Shown here: piece by piece, positions 36,971 to 47,555 of the stretch
Layout of the letters: each line of letters begins with the position of its first letter
Position numbering within the stretch: the stretch's first letter is position 1
Source: Sciurus carolinensis
Taxonomy: Eukaryota > Chordata > Mammalia > Rodentia > Sciuridae
Direction of reading: 5' to 3'
Assembly: GCF_902686445.1 (NCBI RefSeq)
Contig: NC_062214.1
Coordinates: 39,379,454-39,443,453, forward strand
Length of the DNA stretch: 64,000 nt
Position numbers and translations under genes: made by a program
Notes under the pieces: generated by a model
Told to the model about the DNA's origin: nothing
Databases searched by the model: none
The model's input: only the letters and a program-made list of their open reading frames with translations

Positions 36971-38299
36971 TCAAATTGACATCATCCTGCATTATCATGT
37001 GACTGCCTGTGCCTGGCCATATTTTACAATGCATTACCATATTTGTGTATCTATTTTAGGTTATGAGTATTTTAGAGAAGTGCCATACCCTATTCTGCAT
37101 CTTTAATGACATTTGGGTATGTTAATTAGGACAGTTGGATGCTGAAGCACTTAAAATAACTTTTCAGAATATTTGCACTTTCAAACAGTGGTACATGAAG
37201 ATATCAAATATATCATATATTTACATTCATTTGAAGTTGTCTGTTATGTTCTCCTCCTCCTTCTGATGAATTTCTATTCATCCAATATCTATTAGATCCA
37301 TCTTAATGATGAGGCTAACTCTACCCTTTTTCTTCCTGAGGATTAAAGGGGTTGAAGGGAGGAACACCTTTTGCAAAACTGCTTTCTAAGCACAGAGCAG
37401 TGAGTAAGGCTGATATCAGGATGCTGATTGAAACAACAATAAAAACAGAAACTTCTTTCGTCACGATGGCTGTAATCAAATACCTTGCATACCTTAAAGT
37501 ACAATAAATGGAGAGTACAATAAAGGTGAAATTAAAGTCACCAAAATGACTCAGACATCAGTATTTTTCATGTCTCTCCCAACCCAGTGATGATTCTTGT
37601 GGAACTTAAGTTGCTTGAAAAACACATTTTTTTAATACTGTCTCTAAATCCTGGTCACTTTTCACATCTTTCTTTTTTATTTATCAGTTAAAATTGGATG
37701 GGTAAAAATGACATAAGATTTTGCCATTGCAAAAGATCTGTTTTGGAGGGCATACTGACTTTATGAAGAGCCAGTGTCGCCTTTCAGAATTTCATTTACA
37801 TTCTGGCTATTCACACTTATCCTTATTTTTCCTTTAAAGAAAAAAAGAAAAAGACATTAGTAAGTCAAAACAACCATCTTGCCTTGATGTTTCAAATTGA
37901 ATTGTCAACTATTGTTAGTTTTCCTTGGAATTTTCTCTTTATAGAAAGAAGTCTTTCAAGTCTGACTTAAATTTCTTTTCAGATTACAATCTGGAAATAT
38001 TGAGTTCAATCCTTTACAGATATCTACAACACTGTATTAGTTAGTTCTCCAGAATATGCTTACAACCAACCTGTGATTACATAAACTTTTATGCAAAACA
38101 GGCTTCTAGTGAACAACTTAAAAATCACAAATAAAAATACACTGGCATAGGAAAATATACTAGCATATCATTTTGATGAAAAGAATGCTGTGGGAACAAT
38201 GACTCACAGTGTGCATTGTGGAATCCTGAATTTCGGCAGCTTCATTTTCTGTGTTTTACATTAAAATAGCAAAGAACTAGTACATTTAGCAAACTATTT

Positions 38300-38523
38300 T
38301 TTAAAATTTTTATTGGCTTTTTTTTAGTTGCACATGACAATAGGGTCCATTTTGACATAATTATAAAGGCCTGGAATATAATTAATACTAATTCAGTCCC
38401 CATTACTTCCCCCTTTCCTTCCCTCTGCTCTACTGATCTTCCTGCTATTTACTTACGGTTTTTTAAAATTAGTGTTTTGTGGATGTACATGATGGTGAGA
38501 TTCACTGTACTAAGTTAAATAAG
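38300..38523 (-). mobile_element. LINE-1 3' UTR fragment
   Basis: Same order of motifs as the 3' UTR at 54956-55200 (cattttgacataattataaaggcctggaatataatt; ctctactgatcttcctgc). The flanks AGCAAACTATTTTTT (about 38289) and AGTAAACTATTTCTT (about 38522) suggest an old duplication. Confidence 0.8.
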
Positions 38524-38604
38524 TAAACTATTTCTTAACGATCTGTTAGACACATCCCAGAACGTCTAACATTTTTCACATGTGGTTCAACTGAGCCTGT
38601 GAGA

Positions 38605-39045
38605 TTTGATGATACATGGTATGGTTTCCATGTAAGGTGTCCCCCAAAAGCTCACATATGAGACAATGCAGGAAGGTTCAGAGGAGAAATGATTGGGTTG
38701 TAAGAGCCTTAACCCAATCAGTGAATTTATTTCTGATGGGATTAATTGAAGTGGTAGAGTGTGACTGGAGGAGATTGGAATTGGGGCATGGCTTTGGGGT
38801 ATATATTTCATATCTGGACAGTGGAGACTTTCTCTGTCTGCTTCCTAATAATGTGAGCAGCTTCCCTTTTCCACACTCTTCCACCATGATATTCTGCCTC
38901 ACCTCAAGCCCCGAGGAATGGAGCTGGTCTTCTATGGACTAAGACCTCTGAAACTATGAGTCCTCAAATAAACCTTTCCTCATTTAAAATTGTTCTGGTC
39001 AGATCTTTTAGTCACAGCAGTGAAAAAGCTGAACAAAACAATACA
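38605..39045 (+). repeat. LTR-like element, copy 1
   Basis: About 440 bases, related to 42930-43715 over its length once that copy's SINE is removed: 'aggtgtcccccaaaagctca', 'gagaaatgattgggttgta', 'aacccaatcagtgaattta', 'gacctctgaaactatgagtc', a polyadenylation signal AATAAA (38968), and the end 'ttttagtcacagcagtgaaaaag'. This is the architecture of a solo LTR, most like MaLR/ERVL types. No internal retroviral genes adjoin it. The exact family is not known to me. Confidence 0.7.
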
Positions 39046-39359
39046 GTATTCTGAATCAAATGAATGCTTATAAATTTAATATTATTTTGCATGTCTACAT
39101 AGGGGACATTTATCCCAATCATTATGATTTGGAAAAAGTAGATGATTAAATAAACATCTCCTGAAATACTGAGTAAAATAAGACTCATTCACCAAGAATG
39201 GACTTGATTCAAGAGAAATGAAATGAGACTCCTTCAAGTCTTGCCTTTCTCAATTCAGTTCTCAATAGCTGTTAATATAAAGTAAAATCATACGTAATCT
39301 CATTTAGTCTTAACATAAGACAACCCTGACCTTCAATAAACCCTACTGCACTACAGAAT

Positions 39360-39640
39360 GAAGTCTTTACTTTTTAATATGGCATTTGAAGTTTAGGATG
39401 TAGCCCTTGTCTGCCTTTTTAACTTCTTTGCTCACCCCGTCTAGTACTTTTCAGCCTCTTGAACAATTAATATTCCCTACCCAATGCCCTGTTCTTTCTT
39501 ACCCTTTGCCATTGTTAAGAAGACTTCTCTGAGACATCTTTTTTTCATCATATTATTCCATCATCTTATTTATGAATTGTTTCAAGGGTCAGTATATTGT
39601 CCAGAAAACACATCATTGCCTAGGATGGGTTGATCCCTCT
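39360..39640 (+). repeat. Probable L2 fragment
   Basis: 'tcagcctcttgaacaattaatattcc...atgccctgttctttc' and the following text track the L2 3' region. Very diverged. Confidence 0.45.
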
Positions 39641-40319
39641 TCTTTATCCAGTACTAACGAAATAAGCAATACTTACGGAGTGATGTGACACCTATTGGTA
39701 AATACTGCATGAGTTATCTAATTTTACCCCTTACCAGCCCTCCGAGGTATGTATGTGGGAATAGTTCTCATGTAATAACTGTAGCACAAATGAAGTGCTG
39801 GTTTTTCAGTATCCCTCTCTTCATTCTTCACCTGCATTTCTGCCTATGCCTGTATATATAACTAGCTGGTGAGAAGGTAAAACTTGATTAGTGTAACTGA
39901 TTAGTTCATTCATTTACCATTTTTAGCGACTACTCAGGAAAAGGGCATGAGATGCAGTTAAGGCTGAGAAACTAATAGAAGAATGACCAAGTAGGTTGCC
40001 CTTATTTAGGGACATGAGATCCTCTATGTGAGAGCATTTTGCACAATGAAAAGGCACTTATATTCATGCAAGTGAGAAAAACCCAGAAGATTAAGCAATA
40101 AGATTTATTATCTCATATCATAAGAAGTCCAAAGATTAGCTTATTGCAGGATTAGTTAATTCAGTTGTTCAAAAATATCAGCAAGGATCCAGTTCTTTCA
40201 TCTTTCTGCCATGCCACCCTTGGTACATTGACTTTTTGTCTTTGAGTTTTTCACTTTATGCTTGTGGTGTGGCTTTCATAACTCCTCCACCACCTCATTA
40301 CATAGCATTTAAAAGACAG

Positions 40320-40512
40320 GGGTGCTGGGTAGGCTGAAGCAAGAAGGATGGTAAGTTCAAAACCAGCCTCAGCAACTTAGCCAGGCCCTAAGCAACTTAA
40401 TAAGAGATCCTGTCTCAAAATTAAAAAAAAAAAAATTTAAAAGGGCTGGAGATGTGGCTCAGAGGTTAAGCACTCCTGGGTTCAATCCCTGGAACCAAAT
40501 AAAATAAAATCA
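40320..40512 (+). mobile_element. B1-dID SINE, 5'-shortened
   Basis: B1 half from 'ggtgctgggtaggctgaagc' through 'aaccagcctcagcaacttag', linker with A12, ID half 'gggctggagatgtggctcag...gttcaatccctggaacc', and an AAATAAAATAAAA tail. It may interrupt an older unnamed repeat (about 40090-40740). Confidence 0.9.
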
Positions 40513-41139
40513 GGAGCATCTCCTCCTCATGTCCTTTTTAAATAATAAGATAAAAATTCTCAGAAATTTCCCATAAAACTTGTTGTTCTGCTCCCATTGG
40601 CTAGAAACACATCTCCTGACCATTCTAGAGCTGTCAGTGAAAATGGGAATTAAGTGAAATAATTGCCAACACTAAGCAGGGCCTACTCCTGTGTCCATGG
40701 AAGGATTGAGTGACCTAGAGGCACTTTGACACGAAACACCCGAATGTAATTAGGACTCTGGTAAAGAAAGAAGGGACTAGGGAATACTTCTTTTTAATTA
40801 ATTATAATTATCTACCATAGCATTATTCAAATATGAGTTCTCATTTTTAATAGTAGTATTATGTATACTAGTATGACAACAACTTCAGAAAGATTCCTTT
40901 TTCAGATTTTTTTAAGCAAAGAGTTTTTATTTTTTTGAAGAGTAATAATGGATTTGAGTGCACACAGTTTATTTCAAACCTAGAAGGGGAAACAATATGA
41001 GGAAAAAGGGAAAGAAAGGCAGCTTCTAAGGATGCTTATAAGTAACTTGCGCAGGAGCTTAATGTAATAGGGCACTCTATAAATGGCAGAAAATTGTAGA
41101 GTTATCCCCATGAGTAGTAAGGAAGCTGTGATATTCAAA

Positions 41140-41325
41140 CCCCAACTTTTTTTGGTAGTAGTGATCAAAACAGAGGACACATTCCCACTAAGCTACATCT
41201 CTAGTCCTTTTTGTTTTTATTGTGAGACAGGATCTTGTTAAATTGCTGAGGCTGGCCTTGAACCTGCAATCCTCCACCTCAGTCTCCTATTTCTCTGGGA
41301 TTACAGATGTGACCACACCAGGCTG
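41140..41325 (-). mobile_element. B1-dID SINE
   Basis: The ID half (41150-41207, degraded) and B1 half (41222-41325; reversed: cagcctggtgtggtcacatc). Diverged. Confidence 0.87.
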
Positions 41326-42335
41326 AACCTCAGGTTTTATCAGGCATCTGTTTAGAGATTCAGGGGAGTGTGTTGTTGTTCCTAGGGTCCTTATGATGTG
41401 ACTTTTTGCAATGTGGAGGGACAGTCCCAGACAAAGAAATATAGATACTGAAAATCGGAAGTTCTAAGAAATTAATGAGGCTCAAGGGATATGTGGACCA
41501 ACAATAACTGCTACCTTCCTTTATGTCCATAAAATAGTACAAAGAACAGAAATGACAGTCTGCTTGAATATTGGGAATTGTCTTGTCAAAAAGGGGAAGA
41601 AAACACTTCCATTTTTTTTAGAGTTAAACTGTATAATTTCTAACACTGTGTAATTTGTATATGTATTATAACAAGTTATTTCCCTATACACTGCTTAAAT
41701 TTGGATATTCTGGCAAAAGAAAACTGACTTAATAACTAAAAATATAGACACTCTTACCTGCAGGATTTGTTTTGATACTTACTTAAAGCAACCTAAGGGT
41801 TGAAACCTTACATATAAATTATTAGTTCTAATTGTTGGTTGGTAGAGTACATTTGATGTTACAGGGTTGGTTTAACTGCTGGTGTTCTTCCACTTCCAAG
41901 ATGATTAAGAGCTCTGAAATATAATTTATCTTTAATTTTTAAGTGTGTGTTTAATTTTCTTACTTATGCCTTCTATAACAGATTGGTAATTAACTATTAA
42001 ATCTAAAGTAAGTGAATCGTTGTTCAAATCAGCAGGTTACACTTCATTTAACTCCTATAAATATCACATTCTAGAGAAATAAACTTGTGCAGCCCAGTAG
42101 CAGAGGTGATTGCTAATAATGTAATAATCATCATGTACACTTGCCTGGCAAAGTAATTTCTCCACTGGTTCTTTTGTTATTTTCTCTTTTTAATTTTTCC
42201 AAGAATATGACCTAATTAACCAGAAGTCTGTGAAAAGCTCTGTAAATAATTTTATTTTCCATTTGTAGCTTGAGGACAGGGAAGATGGGAGCAAAAGGAA
42301 TGAAAATAACTTGTTAATAATTTAGGCAGGTGTAG

Positions 42336-42805
42336 TGAATTGAATGATGGTCCCCCAATAAAGCTATGTATGTGCCCTAATCCCTGAAACCTGTGAAAGT
42401 AACCTTGCTTGAAGAAAGGGTCTTTGAAACTGTAATTGAGGATCTCAATATAAGACCATTCTAGATTTAGGGTGGGCTAAAAGCAGAGGTTAATTTGAGA
42501 CCCAGGACTGCACGGGAAAATTCAAGGGGATATTTGAAACACAGAGAAGCACAAGAGGAGTAGACCATGTGAAGATGAATGCAGGAATCTCAGCCAGGTA
42601 TCCCAAGTCAGCATGGACCAGAAATAACCAGAAGCTAGCATAGGCAACAAAGTAGTCGCCTCTAATGTCTTCCAAGGGATGTTACCCTGATGATAACTTG
42701 TGCTTGTATTTCTGGCTACCAGACTGGGACAGAATAAAATTCTATTGCTTTAAAACTACAGAGTTTATGATAATTGGTTATGGAACCTGGAGGAAACCAG
42801 TATAG
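42336..42805 (+). repeat. MLT1-type (ERVL-MaLR) solo LTR
   Basis: Follows the MLT1 order: 'tgtagtgaattgaatgatgg', 'ccctaatccctgaaacctgt', 'aaagggtctttgaaactgta', 'gaccatgtgaagatgaatg', 'aaccagaagctagcatagg', 'gacagaataaaattctattg', and the end 'gaaaccagtatagc'. It is ancient, a solo LTR without internal genes. Confidence 0.82.
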
Positions 42806-43178
42806 CAGTTTTTTTTCAGTATAGGAGTTTTTTTTTTTTTTTTTAATTAGTTGGGAGTAAAGATAATAGAGGCAATAACTTCCTATAATTTTACAGTTTA
42901 ACAAATATTCTTATTGTTAGGTTTAGATTAGGTGTCCGCCTAAAGCTCACGTGTGAGACCACGCAAGGTTTAGAAGTGAAATGATTGGGTTATATGAGCC
43001 TTAACTCAATCAGTGAATTAATCTCTTGAGTGGTAACTGAAGGTGTGGCTGGAGGAGGTAGGTCATTGGGGGATGTGCCTTTGGGGTGTACATTTTGTAT
43101 CTGGCAAGTGGAGTCCCTCTCTCTCTCTCTTTCTCTACTTCCTGGTACCATGTCCCCAGCTGCCTCCCTCAGCCATAC

Positions 43179-43540
43179 ACTCCTTTTTTTTTTTCTGGGT
43201 ATCGAACCCAGGGGCACTTAACCACTTAACCACATCCCCAGCTGTTGCCTCCTCCTTCTTCTCCTTTTCCTTTTCTTTCCCCTTCTCCTCTTTCTCCTCC
43301 TTCTCCTTTTCTTCTCTTTCTCCTTTTCTCCTTCTCCTCCTCGTCCTCCTCCTCCTCCTTCTCCTTCTCCTTCTTCTTTCTTCCTTTCCTCTTTTTTTTT
43401 TTTTTTTTTTTTTGAGACAGGGTTTCATAAGTTATCTAAGGCCTTGCTAAGTTGCTGAGGCTGGCTTTGAACTTGTGATTCTCCTGCCTCAGCCTCTCAA
43501 GCCATTGGGATTACAGACATGTACCACCACACCCAGCTCT
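43179..43540 (-). mobile_element. B1-dID SINE with an expanded polypyrimidine linker
   Basis: The ID half (43195-43245; reversed: ctggggatgtggttaagtgg) and B1 half (43413-43540) are separated by about 168 bases of pure or nearly pure pyrimidine instead of the usual short T-rich linker. The usual linker length in other copies here is about 20-30 bases. Confidence 0.9.
43245..43412. repeat. Long polypyrimidine (TCC/TTC)n tract
   Basis: Almost unbroken C/T over about 168 bases with TCC, TTC and TCTCC units and one G near 43343, ending in a T run of about 22. It generates long low-complexity open frames (poly-Ser/Leu on one strand, poly-Arg/Glu on the other) that are not genes. Confidence 0.95.
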
Positions 43541-44820
43541 CTGATACACACTTCTTCTATGATGTTCTGCCTCTCATGACCCCAAAGAATGGAGCTAGTT
43601 GTTTATAGACTCAGACCTCTGAAACTGTGAGCCCCTACATAAAACTTTCCTCCTCTAAAATTGTTCTTATCAGGTCTTTTGGTCACAGCAATGAAAAGGC
43701 TGACTAAAACACTTACCTGTGACTATCAGAGTCAAATAGTGAGCTTAATGACTTATAAACAAGACATTCAGTGAACTGTCCCAGCTATGATTATGAGTGT
43801 TCCAGAGTATCAGACACAGAGCCACCAACACAAGAAGGCCACTTATGTAAGGGAAAGGCGGAGGAACTTCCTCAAGCCCCTAAGGAGTAATCTGTCCTGG
43901 TGGAAAGTTGTGTCTCCAAACCCCATTCTTCCTCTTCTAACACTGGCCTTTAAAAAGCCATGCTTCCATTTTTTCATTTTTAAGCTCTTCACAGCACTCT
44001 ACATTCACTACATGGACATGGTTCCATGAGGATTTGTTGTATTCTTTATGATGTGATTTCAATTTGCACTCACCATAGATTCATTCAGTTATTTAATGAA
44101 TCTTCACTTGTTATCAATTAAGGATGTAACCCTTTTTTATTCTAAAGGACAATAGTGTAATGATTTTGAGATCCAGATTTCTAAGAAGCATCACTTTGAC
44201 ATTTTGTCCACCAAATGATCCTGTTATAACTAATTTTTCAGTGTGAAATTTAAAGACAAAATTTGTGTAATATTGCAAACCATTACTAATTAGTAATGTA
44301 CTATATGATTGAGATCACTTATAACCATTTAAGTCATTTGATATTTAAGCAAGTTGATTTTTATTGGTAGGTTTTATTATTATTTTTTCCTAATGCCTTT
44401 TCTTTTGGTTAAAAGTGAAAGCTTCAGAAGTAGTGTCTTGGTTACCTGTTGCTCAAATATGTGCCACAGGCAGTTTCCTAGAATGTCAGTCACATCATTT
44501 CTCCCTAAATTTACTGCATATACCTCTCAGAGTACTGGATTATTTATGTAGACTTAAGTTTCAGGTCTGGTGAATGCCTTTGGATTAGGCATTTGAAACA
44601 GATTGCTGATATGTGTGCTGAGCTTTTGGTGTTTTGCTATTTCTTCAGCCATGCCTTGAAGGACCATTGAAGCCATATTTAGTCTTACTAACCAAAATTT
44701 ATGGGAGACCACTGTTTTTCATTGAACTACAGCACTAGACCCAACAGACCAGATCAAATTAGAATGTACTCACCCTTGCTTGGTGAATGAAATCAAACTG
44801 AACTTTAAAATGAGTCAGTT

Positions 44821-44862
44821 AAAAGAAAACAAAACAAAACAAATCAAAACAAAACAAAAATC
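44821..44862. repeat. (CAAAA)n simple repeat
   Basis: Tandem ACAAA/CAAAA pentamers with one T interruption. Confidence 0.9.
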
Positions 44863-45199
44863 AGGAGATTCACAGCAACTTATCAGAAGGGTACCAGACT
44901 ACCTGAGCATGCATGGTAAGGAAGCCCCTTCTACTCTAACCTTATAAGAAAAGTAACTTTTAAAGGATCAATCTGATTTTTGTTCCTTTTTGGGGGGGGT
45001 GCTTTACTTTGTATTTTAATATATCATCTGTATTTTCTTCTATAATATGCATAAAAGATATCTACTTCATTGGTCATATTTATTATTTAGTAACTGAAGC
45101 ATTAAATCATGATTTTTACTTTTAATATTATATTCATTATATTTGAGATTGTTTAGTTTTCATGTGGAGAAAAAAAGACCCAGGCACAAACCTTTACAT

Positions 45200-45358
45200 T
45201 ATGCACCTGCTAGGCCTGCAACATGATTTTAATAATATTTACTAGTATGTGGGCAATTTCTATGAAGTGGCCAGAGAGGTATCAACAAGAGTGACTGTAA
45301 AGTGGCCAGTCAAATGTTAGGATCTTTGACCCACTGCTGAATCCATTTCAAGATCTGA
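45200..45358 (-). pseudogene. AK6: AK6 processed pseudogene, 3' part
   Basis: AK6 encodes adenylate kinase isoenzyme 6, a small (about 172-residue) nuclear ATPase/kinase. On the minus strand 45358-45313 reads DQILKWIQQWVKDPNI followed by TGA (45312-45310), matching the C-terminus of AK6. The remainder of the retrocopy lies at 51641-52110; the two parts were separated by the L1 insertion at 45359-51631. Sequence to the left of 45310 is probably the 3' UTR of the retrocopy, but I could not place its poly(A) end, so the left border here is arbitrary. Confidence 0.85.
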
Positions 45359-45362
45359 TTTA

Positions 45363-46451
45363 GCTTTCCACTGGGCGATCCAAGATGGTGGCCTAGAGGG
45401 TGACTGCATCTCCTGTCGCTCCAGAACCCAGGATTCAAGAAGGGGAGGCATTGAGAGACTCGGACTAAAATAGAGCCACGGGGTGAGTCTCCCCCACCGG
45501 GTGAAGCTCAGCCTGGGCGGCAGGCCCAGATAGGGGCGGCTTATCAGAGTAGGGCTGGGCAGCTAGAGTCTTCCTCAGGCAGCACTGCGCACTCCAGTGG
45601 TGGGCTCCTCCCACACGGCCAGCTTCTCCAGCTTCTCAGAGCAGGCCTCCCAGTGAGAGCCTTTCTGCACAGAACCAGCTCCAAGTCCCGGAGCCAGCAC
45701 AGCGAGCCCCTGGCTGCAGGCAGCTTCAGGGACCAGGACAGGGCAGCCAGGGACTTCCCCAAGCAGCCCGGCTCCCTTCGGTGGGAGGTGCCTTTCAAGG
45801 CTAGCTTCTCGGAGCAGACCACCCAGTGAGAGCCTTTCTACACTGAGCCAGCCACAAGTCCCTGAGCCAACGGAGAGTTCCAACCCGCAGGCAGCCTCTG
45901 GGACCAGGGAAGGGCAGCCAGAGACTTCTCCAGGCGGCCCTGGCCCCTCCGGCCGCAGGCTCTTTCCACAGGGCGATCCAAGATAGCGAACTAGGGGGTG
46001 ACTGCATCTCCAGTCGCTCCAGAACCCAGGATTCAAGACGGGGAGGCATTGAGAGACTTGGACTAAAATAGAGCCACGGAGTGAGTCTCTCCCACCGGGT
46101 GAAGCTCAGCCTGGGTGGCAGGCACGATTAGGGGTGGCTTATCAGAGCAGGGCAGGGCTGCTAGAGTCTTCCCCAGGTAGCCCTGCTCACTCCAGTGGGG
46201 GGCTCCTCCCACAGGACCAGCTTCTTGGTGCAGGCCCCCCAGTGAGAGCCTTTCTGCACAGAGCCAGCTCCAAGCCCTGGAACCAGTGGCGGTCTAGGGG
46301 CAGCTTTCTTCGGAAGCACTGCATTATCAAGTTCCTCCAAGACTTCAGGCTACTGAAGGCTGGGAGGTGATACACTGGAAATCTACAGGGACACTATAAG
46401 CCAATAGAGGAAATCTGCAATATCTCAGAGTCCCAAGGACATCTGACCAAT
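45363..46451 (+). promoter_or_regulatory. L1 5' UTR/internal promoter with tandem units
   Basis: GC-rich, unlike the surrounding DNA. The head motif GGGCGATCCAAGAT occurs at 45373 and again at 45971 (period 598), each followed by near-identical text (gtgactgcatctcc, ggattcaaga, ggggaggcattgagagac). Inside, a sub-unit marked by GGGCAGC (45557, 45741, 45912) and by CCCAGTGAGAGCCTTTCT (about 45648, 45829, 46239) repeats every 170-185 bases. By analogy with rodent L1s these monomers are promoter units. Promoter activity is inferred. Confidence 0.82.
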
Positions 46452-47499
46452 ATGAGAAAACAAGGGAAGAAAATGTCCCAAACAAACCCAGATACTATAT
46501 CAATAAAACCCAATGACAGCACAGCAGAAGAAATGTCAGAAAGGAAGTTCAGAATGTACATAATTAAAACAATCAGGGAAGCAAACGAGGAGATGAAAGA
46601 GTAAATGCAGGCATTGAAGGAGGAGATGAAAGAGCAAATGCAGGCATTAAATGATCGCACCAATCAACACTTTAAAGACCCAAATACGGGAAGCAAGAGA
46701 TCATTTCAATAAAGAGTTAGAGATACTGAAAAAAAAACAAACAGAAATCCTTGAAATGAAAGAAACAATAAACCAAGTTAAAAACTCCATAGAAAGCATA
46801 AACAATAGAATAGAACACCTGGAAGACAGAACCTCAGACATTGAAGAAAAATTATTTAATCTTGAAAACAAAGTTGGCCAAACAGAGAAGATGGTAAGAA
46901 ATCATGAACAGAATCTACAAGAATTATGCGATATCATGAAAAGGCCAAATTTAAGAATTATTGGGATTGAGGAAGGCTTAGAGAAACAAACCAAAGGAAT
47001 GAACAATCTATTCAATGAAATAATATCAGAAAATTTCCCAAATCTGAAGAATGAAATGGAAAACCAAGTACAAGAGGCTTATAGGACTCCAAATATACAA
47101 AATTACAACAGACCCACAGCAAGGCACATTATTATGAAAATACCTAACATACAAAATAAAGACAGAATTTTAAAGACTGTGAGAGAAAAGAACCAAATTA
47201 CATTCAGGGGGAAACCAATACGGATATCAGCAGATTTTTCAATCCAGACCCTAAAAGCTAGAAGGGTCTGAAACAACATTTACAAAGCCCTGAAAGAAAA
47301 CGTATGCTAACCAAGAATCTTATACCCAGCAAAACTTACTTTCAGATTTGACAATGAAGTAAGATCCTTCCATGATAAACAAAAGCTAAAGGAATTTACA
47401 AAAACAAAGCCAGCATTACAGAACATTCTCAGCAAAATATTCCATGAGGAAGAGATGAAAAACAATGATGCAAATCAGCAACGGGAGGAACTAGCCTAA
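46452..47499 (+). pseudogene. L1 ORF1 (RNA-binding chaperone), disrupted
   Basis: ORF1p normally coats L1 RNA as a trimer. The ATG at 46452 (MRKQGKKMSQ) is followed by a stop at codon 51 (46602-46604). After a frameshift, a frame from 46651 reads through a coiled coil (LENKVGQTEK region, heptad-like), then the RRM-like core with RPNLRIIGIEEG (about 46945-46980), and the C-terminal domain with RPTARHIIMKIP (about 47110-47145). TGA at 47269 and a further TAA interrupt the end, which in the same frame would stop at 47497-47499. Confidence 0.9.
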
Positions 47500-47555
47500 A
47501 GGAATAGCCAAATAAAGGAGAAACCAAATCATGTCAAAAAACAAAAATGAGTCAA

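Larger units (their letters stand above)
42930..43715 (+). repeat. LTR-like element, copy 2, split by a SINE
   Basis: The left piece 42930-43178 and right piece 43541-43715 together match copy 1 at 38605-39045, including 'aatgattgggttatatgagc', a (CT)n near 43117-43137, 'gacctctgaaactgtgagcc' and 'caggtcttttggtcacagca'. The B1-dID at 43179-43540 lies inside. It has no internal genes. Confidence 0.72.

Noticed and set aside
43043..43450. Low-complexity frames rich in Leu/Ser (plus) or Arg/Glu/Lys (minus)
   Set aside because: They are translations of the pyrimidine tract within a SINE.
38605..43715. A provirus bounded by two same-strand LTRs
   Set aside because: The interval contains L2, SINE and MLT1 sequence and no gag, pol or env-like reading.
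45575..46036. 153-codon minus-strand frame in the L1 5' UTR (ORF0-like)
   Set aside because: It arises from GC-rich tandem promoter units and overlapping frames exist beside it. Nothing in it resembles primate L1 ORF0 or any protein I know.
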